Shown piece after piece: positions 55,867 through 64,000 of a DNA stretch of 64,000 bases. The position numbers were made by a program, and so were the translations under genes. The number at the start of each line of letters is the position of its first letter. The stretch's first letter is position 1. The notes below the pieces were generated by a model. That model was given only the letters and a program-made list of their open reading frames with translations. It was not told where the DNA came from and searched no databases. The DNA comes from Aedes albopictus (taxonomy: Eukaryota; Arthropoda; Insecta; Diptera; Culicidae), in the NCBI RefSeq assembly GCF_035046485.1, contig NC_085138.1, forward strand, positions 337,726,263 through 337,790,262, read 5' to 3'.

Positions 55867-56559
55867 TTGTATCAGATACCAAGCGTAATTTATAAGGAAA
55901 CTAATAAAACTTTGCTTTATCTAACAAAAAAAAAGTCTGAACAATTTCGACCCGAAAATTAATTTGACCCCGGCTAAAATTTTCCCGTCATTGACAAAGG
56001 TTTCTCAAATTGGCTTCATTTACAATGTTTTTATAAACGTCATTCGATTTTGGTCACAAATTAAAAAAAAAATACACTGGTGTATCTAGCCCAAAACAAA
56101 AATTACACCTTTAAAAGCACTTATAAGAGCTTATAAGCAATGAAACTTTTCCGAAGGCACCACATGGCTATAATCAATAGTTTTGCCACACAATCCAAAG
56201 GCACCCATTTTATAAATTCGTGCCACTGTGCGTCAGAGCGGCGTATTCATAACGATCGTTTCGAGAGGTCTCGAGCAATCGGTAAGTGGCCGTCCAAATT
56301 CCACGTGAAAAGAACAAAAAACCTGGATTTTGACTCCCTCCCCCCTCCCCGTGGCCAAGCGTGGACTTTTCATTGACCCGTACCTCCTCAATTTCGTTTC
56401 GTTTTTCAATATTTCTAAAATAAATAGAAGCGTTTTTGAAAAGTTTTTTTTATAATGTTTTTTTCTTTGTAAACATTGTCTTACATATAGTTAATAACTT
56501 AGTGAATTGCAAGTATTCCATAGCTTTACATAGAATACAAATAAGTTACCATATGGCAA
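55867..56559. other. Intron, nothing recognised
   Basis: Mixed sequence. A 78-codon frame at 56140 has no recognisable domain. Confidence 0.3.
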
Positions 56560-56793
56560 CAGACGTAACACTTAGAAGAAAATTATTTAAAAAACATCGT
56601 CACGAAAACGTAATCGCCCAATGCTAAATTTATTTTGTTTGGTTGGGCCATCACTAGGTGGCGGTAGTGAGCAAACGTCAAACATGAGTAAAAATAATGC
56701 CAGCACCGCAAATTGCCAATCGACCTACCAGCGAGTATTTGAATCAGCCGTTAAAAATGTGGTCGATGGGAGGCGAGCAAAGTGTGACGTCTG
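56560..56793. mobile_element. MITE with CAGACGTAACACTT ends, copy 2 (234 bases)
   Basis: CAGACGTAACACTTAG on the left, GTGTGACGTCTG on the right. The interior word TTAAAAATGTGGTCGATGG is the complement of the one next to the left end of copy 1 (39026), so the copies are in opposite orientation. Non-coding. Confidence 0.65.
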
Positions 56794-57282
56794 TTTCTCT
56801 CTGAAGTCACTATTGATTATTTTTATAAACAAAAAAAAATCGATTTAATCCATCTATGGTGAACAGAACCCTTCTTACACTTATTAAAATTATTGTTGTA
56901 TTATTTGTATTTAACATATTTAGTTTGTGTGATGGATAAAAAGTTCTAGAAAATATTGTGGATTTGGCATCTAGTGGATTGGTTTCCAAAATAGCATCAT
57001 GGGCCATGGACTAAACTACCAGACTGGTACCTTCTAGAATCTTGTGTGAATTTTTTTGAAAATAGTTTACATATTCTGGAATATTGTATCTTTTGTTAAC
57101 TGCCAAAAGATCTTGAATCGATTAACAAATGGGTAAGAAAATCAGCGAGATACACTTTGTCTTATATCTCTTAATCAGTCGAATAAATTAGCTCCGAAGT
57201 ACTTGGTATTCATGGTTATGGTATAAAAATGATATATCTACTATGCAAATCAGTTTTGGAATTAGCTAGTTATTTTAACTGT
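56794..57282. other. Intron, nothing recognised
   Basis: AT-rich sequence with no supported gene or repeat. Confidence 0.3.
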
Positions 57283-57305
57283 CCAGTTCTTGCATTTTTC
57301 CCACA

Positions 57306-58039
57306 TAGCATAGCATAGCATAGCATGAATACTTGCACAAATCTTGGATGGAGTTGCAAAGTTGAACATATTCATTAACATTGCTGATGTCGCTACTATC
57401 TACAATGTCATAGACCCACTCAGCTCCACACACCTGGCCAAGTCCTTGCAAGCATTTATAAATCCCTTCATCAACTTAGAAAGAGCCCAGAACTGAAGCA
57501 GCTTCCAATAGATGAAAGGATATTGAAAATAGCGAATTTCCAATTTATACAATACAATTCAGTTATATAATAATATAGGGCACAAAGAGTGTAATCAGAA
57601 AGATCTCACATCGATTGCTGCTTGCTCGCCGCGGCCGCACTTGATTAACACCCACTGGAGCCCGGTTCGGCACGCCAGAAGGGTCACTCTACGGTACTTT
57701 CCGCAATGACAAACCGATGGCTCCGGAAGTTTGCCGAAATCAATAAATTGCTTTTGCTGCTGAACTGATGCAGCTCCATAAGTCTGTTCCTCTGAGATGT
57801 GCTTATTTAGTTCACGGAAATGAAAAACGCGTGACTACCGAGCCGCAATTTTTTTTCTTCACTATTTTCTTGTAGGCGTAAAACAACACTTTCATTTGTT
57901 TTCAATCGAAGGATCCGAAAAAATAGCACCAGCCAAATCACCGTTCAAAACGCGAAACAAAAGAAACCGGAGCTCGAAAAAAAAAGTGACAAGCAAAGCA
58001 AAACTCGACCGGCCTCGGCAAGGCTTACTACGATCATTC
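57306..58039 (-). mobile_element. 734-base retro-insertion with (CATAG)n tail and 23-base TSD
   Basis: The direct repeat CCAGTTCTTGCATTTTTCCC plus ACA (23 bases) lies at 57283-57305 and 58040-58062. Read on the minus strand, the insert starts GC-rich with several CpG (CTTGCCGAGGCCGGTCGAG). It becomes AT-rich and ends in four to five copies of CTATG. A long TSD and a short-repeat tail are signs of LINE-type target-primed integration. No RT or endonuclease is present, so it may be a LINE 5' UTR fused to its 3' end. Confidence 0.65.
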
Positions 58040-59183
58040 CCAGTTCTTGCATTTTTCCCACAATACATAAATTCAAAGCTTTCAATTACACATATTGTTA
58101 GTTTTCATAGAATTCCTGTTTATTTGTAATTTGTTATTTATAATTTTATTGAAAACAATAACCTGCTAGTATATACTTTGTATGAGGTCAGCATTATTGA
58201 TTGAACAATAATTTCCCATAGACTGGTAAAAAGCTCATGCAAGATAACAAACGAATATAATAATAAAAAAAGGAATTTATTGAAATACTCTTCGAAAGAT
58301 ATCTCAGTAACCAAATGTCCAATCTAAATAAAAATTCAGAGCCTTTTACAAGGATACTGTAGCTTTCATTTGGTGCTAAGAGAACTCAAATCGGTTGACA
58401 GACGGCTGAGATATTTATTATGATACACTTGGTCGAAAATCTCTCAAAAGGTTAACCTGTATTACTCCCAAGTACTCTTTGAAAGATATCTCGAAAACCA
58501 AATGTCCACTCCTAATAAAATTGTATAGTGTTCTACTAGGATGTTATAGCTTTCATTTGGTGCCAGGAGAACCGAAATCGGTTGACACACGGCTGAGATA
58601 TTTAGTATGATACACTTTGTTAAAAATCTCAAAAAGTTTAGTTGTATAACTCCTAAGTACTCTTCGAAAGATATCTCGGTAACCAAATGTCCAATTGAAA
58701 TAAAATTTCAAAGCGTTCTACTACGATATTGTAGCTTTCATTTGCTGCCAAGAGAACTCAAATCGGTTGACAGACGGCTGAGATATTCATCAATATGCGA
58801 AATGTCAAAAATCTCTCAAAAAGCTAACCTATATTATTTCAAAGTACTCTTCGAAAGATATCTCGGTAACCAAATGTCCAATCAAAATAAAATTTCTGGG
58901 CGATCTACTAGGATGCTGTTGTTTTCATTTGGTGCCAAGAGAACCCAAATCGATTGACAAACGGCCGAAATATTTATTATGATACACTTGGTCAAAAATC
59001 TTAAAAAGTTTAGATGTAAAACTCATAAGTACTCTTCGAGAGATATCTCGGTAACCAAATGTCCAATCGAAAAAAAAATTCAATAGCGTTCTACTAGGAT
59101 GTAGTAGCTTTCATTTGCTTCCAAGAGAACTCAAATCGGTTGACAGACGGCTGAGAAACGTGCGTGACTTTTTTTTTGTAACG

Positions 59184-59256
59184 CACATACACACACACAC
59201 ACACACACATACACACATACACACATACACACACACACACACACACATACAGACAT
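59184..59256 (+). repeat. (CA)n microsatellite within the satellite's 3' module
   Basis: ACACAC runs with three ATAC interruptions follow the satellite word GACGGCTGAGAAACGTGCG. The same junction word recurs at 60185, again followed by CACACAC. Confidence 0.9.
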
Positions 59257-59345
59257 TTGCTCAGTTCGTCGAGCTGAGTTAATTGGTATATGAGACTCGG
59301 CCCTCCGGGCCTCGGATCGAAAGTCGGTTTTTCGAACGATATTTA

Positions 59346-59373
59346 TACCCTTCTTATGGGTGTAAGAAGGGTA
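59346..59373 (+). terminator. Terminal hairpin of the satellite-bearing element
   Basis: TACCCTTCTTA and TAAGAAGGGTA form a perfect 11-bp stem around TGGGTG, followed by AAAA. It closes the module that starts at the (CA)n run and includes GAGACTCGGCCCTCCGGGCC. By position it looks like the 3' end signal of a retroelement; this is inference. Confidence 0.4.
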
Positions 59374-59684
59374 AAAAGGAATTTATTGAAATACTTTTCG
59401 AAAGATATCTCAGTAATCACAAATGTCAAATCGAAATAATATTTCAGGGCCTTTTACAAGGATATTGTAGCTTTCATTTGGTGCTAAGAGAACCCAAATC
59501 GGTTGACAGACGGCTGATATATTTATTATGATACACTTGGCCAAAAATCTCTCAAAAAGTTAACCTCTATTACTCCCAAGTACTCTTCAAAAGATATCTC
59601 AGTAACCAAATGTCCAATCGAAATAAAATTCCAGAGCGTTCTACTAGGATGTTGTAGAGAACTTAAATCGGTTGACAGATGGTT

Positions 59685-60010
59685 AGTTGGAAAATCACTT
59701 GTCTAGCGAATAAGGGTCGTGAGTTCAGAGCTCACTTGAGCTGAGGATTTTTTCGGAATTTCACTAATAATTTATCCATCTTTTTCACATATGTTGAGTT
59801 TCATTAAATATCATTACATGACCACACGGATTGGTGTACCGATGACTTTACCCTTACATCATTTCCGAGCTTCTACCTCTTCTGTAGTAATCTGTCGTGA
59901 ATGAAAGAGTGCAAACGACAAGTTTGATGGCCTTCCAGGTTTCATTCGTTCTTGCTCATCAAGTGGATGGAGAAGAGACGCCTGTAAGATAGGCAACAGT
60001 TTCAACACTA
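59685..60010 (+). mobile_element. tRNA-headed SINE family, copy 2, 5'-truncated
   Basis: TTAGTTGGAAAATCACTTGTC and GGGTCGTGAGTTCAGAGCTC match the tRNA-like head at 2979. GACCACACGGATTGGTG and the block up to ATAGGCAACAGTTTCAA match the 2585-2890 region. It interrupts a satellite unit right after GGTTGACAGATGG. Lacks the MITE present in copy 1. Confidence 0.65.
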
Positions 60011-60240
60011 AATAAATTGCTCTCGCTCTTCATGATACACTCAAAAATCTGTCAAAAAGCTAACCTGTATAATTTCCAAGTACTATAATGTAACCAAATG
60101 TCCGATTGTAATATAATTCAATAGGGTTCTACTAGGATGTTGTAGCTTTCATTTGGAGCTAAGTGAGTCCAAATCGGATGTCAGACGGCTGAGAAACGTG
60201 CGTGACTTGTTTTGTGGCATACGCACACACACGCCAGGCG
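60011..60240 (+). repeat. Further satellite units, diverged
   Basis: Words AAAGCTAACCTGTAT, GTAACCAAATGTCC and GACGGCTGAGAAACGTGCGTG continue the 58.3-kb satellite after the SINE. The array ends in a short CACACAC run and then the R1-type LINE. Confidence 0.7.
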
Positions 60241-60497
60241 CATAATTACCCCGAAAGTCGGTAATAATGCCGGAAGGTCGGACCCCAGCCAGGGTTCCCG
60301 GAAAGCTGGGAAGGGTGGGCCTGAAAAGGCTGGCCCGTCCGGGAACGATGGGAATAAGGGGTAGCGACCGCTGGTAGGCCCTCAACAGCCACAGAGTAGG
60401 GCGATCCAAGGGGAGGACCCCCCTTGGACGAAGGTAGAGCGGAAGAGGAAGAAGAAGGCGAATCCGCAGATAGTAGCGCAGGAGGGCAGGTGCCAAG

Positions 60498-61217
60498 CGC
60501 GAGGAAGGCGACGCGATCGTCATCAAGACGAAACAGTCCAAGTACTCGGACGTCTTGAAGACGATGCGAAGCGACACCAAGCTTGAGGGTCTTGGAGCCG
60601 ACGTACGCAGTATTAGACGCACTCGTACGGGCGAGATGATCGTGGAGCTGAAGCGCCAGAAGGAGCACAAGGGCGCTGCCTATAAGAGGCTGGCAGAAGA
60701 AGTCCTTGGTGAGGGTGTAAAGGTGAGGGCTCTGACACATGAGGCGACTCTGAAGGTCAAGGACATTGATGAGATCACAGAAGTGGAAGAGCTCGTCACG
60801 GCACTGCGGCAACAGTGCGATGTGCAGGTGGCCGCTGCAGCCGTTAAGCTACGGAAAGGGCCAGCATGGACACAGATAGCCTTGGTTCTGCTACCTGTGG
60901 CGGATGTTAAAAAGACCGTTAAAGTAGGAAGTATAAAGGTGGGCTGGTGTGTATGTCACCTGACATTCCACGAGCCACCAGAGGTTTGCTTCAGGTGTCT
61001 GGAACCAGGACACAAGTCGTGGGACTGCAAAGGCGCCGACAGGCGCATACTGTGCAGGCGATGCGGCGCTGAAGGTCATAAGGCCCAAAGCTGCACGAGT
61101 CCGCCCATCTGCATGATCTGTACCGGGAAATCCTCGAACAACAGACATCCGATGGGTGGTCCAAGGTGCCCGGCCTTCAAGAACGCCGCAGTGAACAACA
61201 AATCACAGTGCAGGTAA
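60498..61217 (+). CDS. ORF1 (gag-like) of the R1-clade LINE, with three zinc knuckles
   Basis: From the ATG at 60555 the protein has 220 residues and no internal stop. The same frame is open upstream to about 60498, where codons for IKTKQSKYSDVL suggest the true start lies further left. After a coiled, charged N-terminal region come three cysteine-histidine boxes: CFRCLEPGHKSWDC (145-158), CRRCGAEGHKAQSC (167-180) and CMIC...H...C (186-205). Such proteins bind the element's RNA and package it for retrotransposition. ORF2 starts inside its last 50 bases in the -1 frame. An upstream stop in frame (TAG near 60470) marks decay or the 5' limit. Confidence 0.8.
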   Translation, partial: REEGDAIVIKTKQSKYSDVLKTMRSDTKLEGLGADVRSIRRTRTGEMIVELKRQKEHKGAAYKRLAEEVLGEGVKVRALTHEATLKVKDIDEITEVEELVTALRQQCDVQVAAAAVKLRKGPAWTQIALVLLPVADVKKTVKVGSIKVGWCVCHLTFHEPPEVCFRCLEPGHKSWDCKGADRRILCRRCGAEGHKAQSCTSPPICMICTGKSSNNRHPMGGPRCPAFKNAAVNNKSQCR

Positions 61218-62371
61218 CGCAGCTGAACCTGAACCACTGTGATGCGTCTCAGCAACTGCTTTATCAGGTGGTTTCTGAGTGGGAGACGGGTATCGCCATC
61301 ATATCGGACCCATACCGAGTACCCGCCAGCAACGGCAACTGGGTCACGGATGGGACCAGAAAAATGGCGGCGATATGGACGACGGGTAAATACCCCGTCC
61401 AGGAGTTGGTGTCTAATACATATGAGGGCTTCGTGGTCGCCAAAGTAAATGGGGCCTTCTTCTGTAGCTGTTATGCGCCTCCGCGGTGGCCGATCGAGCG
61501 GTTTACGCAAATGCTGGACCGATTAACGACCGTGCTAACAGTGCGAAGGCCGGTGGTAATAGCGGGTGACTTTAATGCCTGGGCCGTGGAATGGGGAAGC
61601 CGTTTCACGAACCAGCGGGGTCAGATCCTGCTAGAAACACTGGCCATCTTAGATGTCGACTTGGCTAATATCGGTACCAAGAGTACCTTTAGTCGAAACG
61701 GAGCGGAGTCAATTATTGACGTGACCTTTTGTAGTCCTGGCCTAACAAGTAGTTCGAACTGGAGAGTAGATGATGGCTACACTCACAGCGACCACCTGGC
61801 AGTTCGCTACAGTATCGACTACAACAACAGCAGGTAGCGGATAGAAGAAGAGGTGGCTAGGCTAAGGCCAAGCCCTCGCAGGTGGAAGACATCATACTTC
61901 GACGAAGGGGTATTTAGAGAGGCGCTCCGCCGTAAGCGAAACCTACTTGGTTTAGATGGCAACGAGCTGGTAGCGGTGCTCTCACGTGCGTGTGATGTGA
62001 CCATTCCTAGGCGATTCCACCCTAGAAATGGGAGGCCACCGGCTTACTGGTGGACCGACGCGATTGCGGACCTACGCCGCGCCTGCCTACGGGCTAGGCG
62101 GCGGATGCAGCGAGCACGATCAGTGGAAGAGCGAAACGAATGGTGGGTGGTGTTCGCCGCTACAAAAGCCACACTGAAGACCGAGATAAGAGCAAGCAAA
62201 AAGGCCTGCTTTGAGGGTCTCTGTCAGAGTGCCAATGCGAACCCGTGGGGTGACGCCTACAGGATCGTTATGGCCAAGACGAGAGGTGTAATGGCTCCTA
62301 CAAAGCAATCTCCAGAGATGTTGGAGGGGATCATCGAGGGGCTTTTTCCGCGTCATGATCCTAGTCCTTGA
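61166..62371 (+). pseudogene. ORF2 of the R1-clade LINE: endonuclease and linker, broken
   Basis: The frame begins in the ORF1 overlap, with VQVTQLNLNHC as the endonuclease start. Later blocks are GDFNAWAVEWGS (intact GDFN), NIGTKSTF and SDHLAVRY (catalytic His). The glutamate expected in the IISEPY motif is Asp here (IISDPY). A TAG at 61835 interrupts the frame right after NNSR; the reading continues in the same frame with RIEEEVARL to a TGA at 62369. The linker includes RRWKTSYFD and PAYWWTDAI, which are typical of R1-type ORF2. Inactive as it stands. Confidence 0.8.
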
Positions 62372-63060
62372 CCTCCTTTCGTAAGACAGCCGGGGACTGG
62401 GACTGGCGGTGAGGAGAGGGTTACCGATGAGGAACTTGTGGTAATTGCAAATCCTAGATAAGGCCCAAGATCCGGATGGAGTTCCAAATCTGGCCTTAAA
62501 ATAGCTTTTGCAGAGGCTCGCAGGATGATCCGTTCTGCTATGCAGAAATGCCTGATTGAAGGAGTCTTCCAAGAGGTTTGGAAGCGGCAGAGCCTGGTTC
62601 TATTTCCAAAGCCTGAAAAATTACAGAGACCCGTCGGCATATAGATTAATATACTTGATCGACACAGCAGGAAAGGTCATCCTCAACAGACTGTTTAGGC
62701 AACCAGTTCGGTTTCCGGAAGAGGAGGACAACCGTAGGCGATATCTTGTCGGTTACTTAAACCGCCTAAACAGCGCTCCAGCGTAAGAGGACAGTTGTCA
62801 ACGATAATACGATGGATGTCTGCGGTGAATCGATCGAGGAAGTGGAGTTGACTGCATTCCACTCAATAACAGTTGTGGAGAAGTGGATGAGTTTCAGAAA
62901 ACTGGGATTGGCTCACCACAAAACTGAGGTGGTGGTTGTGAACAACCGAAAGTTGGAGCAGCAAGCAGTGATCAGTATAGGCGGGGGGTGATGATCGACT
63001 ACAAGTTTGCCTTCGGTAGCGGCTTTAGGACAGAAGGTCGAAGGACGAGAGGTTGAATGA
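62372..63060 (+). pseudogene. Remnant reverse transcriptase of the R1-clade LINE
   Basis: Pieces in different frames encode DPDGVPNLALK, FQEVWKRQSLVLFPKP, DPSAYRLIYLIDTAGKV, NQFGFRKRRTTVGDILS and, after a gap, ESIEEVELTA to HHKTEVVVVNNRK. The segment expected between GDILS and ESIEEVE is gone, which removes both catalytic aspartate motifs. At least three frame changes remain. No enzyme can be made. Confidence 0.75.
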
Positions 63061-63386
63061 ACAAACATTTTAATAGACTCAGATTCAAACGCACCCCTTC
63101 TCTTCCATTGATAAGTGAAGAAACAAAATAAGCGCATTCTAATTGATCATATTCAAAAGTTTTAGCTAGTCGTTTGGTATTTGATTCATTCATTCCTTTT
63201 TGTACAATTTCGATTGTTATCGTCAAACATGGTTTTGCAACTACGAATTGTTCGATTTCTTTATACTCACGGAGATGTTCAAAAAGTCTTAGAAGTATTT
63301 CGGATTATCTCAGTTGCTTGTACTTTCGTTGCATGATATCATTCCCTGCTCCACAGTACAAGCCGTCTGCAGTACCTACTACTTAC
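63061..63386 (-). other. 5' end of receptor intron 1
   Basis: In gene orientation this is the first 326 bases of intron 1, beginning GTAAGTAGTAGG. No repeat or regulatory element is recognised. It is the only part of the intron next to exon 1 that is free of transposons. Confidence 0.5.
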
Positions 63387-63854
63387 CAGCCCCATTATAA
63401 ACACAACCGAGTGAGATGCAATCAGGATCCACTCGGCCGTCGACGGGTAGATGTAGTCCATCAACAGCTGCCGGTACTCCTCGTACGTCAGATTGCAGTA
63501 CAGCGGGTCACCCACGCAGGTCACATTGTGATCGATGAAGCAGTTCTCGTTGTACTCCTCGGTATCGTACTCCTCGTCGCACAGAACGTCGTTGTGGTTG
63601 TCCAGGTTGACGATGGTGTAGTACGGCGTAACGAAGGCGGTCTGATTCGTCTCGCTGATGGCTGATTTAGAACCGTTGTTGTTCGTGCAGCTTCCGGACC
63701 ATCCTCCAGGCTCCGCTTCTGCCATACCCGCGACCCCCTCACGACAAATTGCGCCATTAAAATTTGACGTCGCCATCGATGGCCTTCCCTCGTCATCGGA
63801 ACTTCCAACCGGTTCTAGGGGGTCCGATAACGACCGGTCCATTCTCACGCTCAT
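63387..63854 (-). CDS. Exon 1 of the neuropeptide GPCR (N-terminus and half of TM1)
   Basis: The first in-frame ATG in the window (63854-63852) has A at -3, a good start context, and gives 156 codons to the GTAAGT donor at 63386. The frame stays open upstream to the window end without another ATG, so an earlier start in an upstream exon cannot be excluded. The product has a long extracellular N-terminus with N-glycosylation sequons (NGS, NQT, NVT, NLT) and paired cysteines. Next come the block YIYPSTAEWILIA and the start of TM1. YxYP-xxEW just before TM1 is a hallmark of orexin-type receptors and supports an allatotropin receptor-like identity. Splicing to 17135 restores MGL-VGNALV across TM1. 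GC-rich, no stop. Confidence 0.85.
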
Positions 63855-64000
63855 CGTCGAAGCTGACAACGACTTCAACGGTGACGACGACGATGGCGAT
63901 GATAATGATAATAATAATGGAGATTCTTGCACTTTAATTACATCGCGCTTCACCACGACTAGCGTCTGCCTAGGGCCAGCGGAGGATTCAACCCTTGAGC
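63855..64000 (-). other. Upstream part of exon 1, probable 5' UTR
   Basis: Open in the receptor frame but without an ATG. It contains a minimal ATG-TAA at 63943-63938, out of frame with the receptor, 84 bases before the proposed start. If this is 5' UTR, that start-stop element could reduce translation. The exon's 5' boundary lies beyond the window or is not recognisable. Confidence 0.45.

Larger units (their letters stand above)
58270..59690 (+). repeat. Satellite of about 186-base units, alternating A/B order
   Basis: The word GAAAGATATCTC(A/G)GTAACC starts successive units at 58294, 58481, 58666, 58853 and 59038: spacings 187, 185, 187, 185. Further units are at 59400 and 59589. Units 1 and 3 share AAG(T/C)TAACCT; units 2 and 4 share AAGTTTAG(T/A)TGTA, so the true repeat is a dimer of about 372 bases. 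Between units 5 and 6 lies a (CA)n run and a terminal hairpin. Open frames across it are repeat translations. Confidence 0.85.
60241..63060 (+). mobile_element. R1-clade LINE, full 5' part but internally deleted
   Basis: A zinc-knuckle ORF1 is followed, overlapping in the -1 frame, by ORF2 with an endonuclease, a linker and reverse transcriptase blocks. This is the arrangement of R1-clade LINEs. The ORF2 part has a stop at 61835, another at 62369 and several frame changes after 62450. An internal deletion near 62760-62830 removes the RT palm with YXDD. The 3' part keeps blocks resembling codons for HSITVVEKWMSFRKLGLAHH and GVMIDYK. It is GC-rich against the intron. Target duplication not identified. 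Confidence 0.85.
17136..63386 (-). other. Intron 1 of the receptor gene, 46,251 bases
   Basis: The donor is GTAAGT at 63386-63381 and the acceptor TTACAG ends at 17136. Both flanking exons read in phase 0, and joining them restores a continuous TM1. The intron is packed with transposons and simple arrays. No second host gene could be supported inside it. Confidence 0.8.

Noticed and set aside
58294..59600. CRISPR-like spaced repeats
   Set aside because: Repeats are long, contiguous and satellite-like in a eukaryotic intron; no short identical repeats with unique spacers occur anywhere in the window.
60149..60812. Minus-strand frames of 173 and 188 codons
   Set aside because: Antisense shadows of the R1-type ORF1 region.
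63339..63384. Extension of receptor exon 1 past 63387
   Set aside because: The frame continues 14 codons to a stop, but the GTAAGT donor and the in-phase TM1 continuation in exon 2 show that this is intron.

Overview
The window reads as one stretch of a culicine mosquito genome, most likely Aedes. The reasons are tRNA-derived SINEs matching the Aedes Feilai family as I know it (poly-GAA tails, 10-base target duplications), a very large repeat-filled intron, and many TA-flanked foldback elements. I know the Feilai family and the receptor family from memory only; no search was run.

Only one host gene can be supported. It is a minus-strand class A neuropeptide receptor of the orexin / insect allatotropin receptor type. 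Exon 1 ends at 63387 and carries the N-terminal ectodomain and the first half of TM1. Exon 2 is 17135..16941 and carries the rest of TM1, TM2, ECL1 and the first residues of TM3. The exons join in phase 0 across a GT-AG intron of 46,251 bases (17136..63386). TM3 to TM7 lie beyond the left edge, so intron 2 is at least 16.9 kb. Almost everything else is therefore intronic.

Layout, left to right: 1-5.2 kb holds AT-rich DNA, degenerate minisatellites, a 188-base hAT MITE, a tRNA-headed SINE and two 178-base palindromic MITEs. 6.4 kb has a pre-miRNA-like hairpin. 6.5-15.5 kb is a dense run of hAT-like, TTAA-type and TA-foldback elements, Feilai copies, microsatellites and small retro-insertions. 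Exon 2 follows at 16.9 kb. Immediately upstream of its acceptor (in gene orientation) lies a giant inverted repeat, 17.2-22.55 kb, made of a degenerate GGAATTCC minisatellite that switches strand near 19.26 kb and has been hit by two TA-type elements. 24-38 kb holds TIR elements, including a three-level nest at 27.5-30.35 kb, a SINE and several hairpins. 39.8-42.9 kb is a frameshifted minus-strand LINE (endonuclease plus reverse transcriptase, RTE-like). 43.4-48.7 kb holds TTAA MITEs, an hAT MITE, a 5'-truncated LINE and a 1.2-kb near-perfect palindrome. 49-52 kb is mostly unique intron. 53-56 kb holds R1-like fragments and a full-length Feilai. 57.3-58.0 kb is an insertion with a 23-base target duplication. 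58.3-59.7 kb is a dimeric-order satellite of about 186 bases. 60.2-63.06 kb is a dead R1-clade LINE. Exon 1 ends the window.

No autonomous transposon in the window looks intact. The receptor exons show no break.
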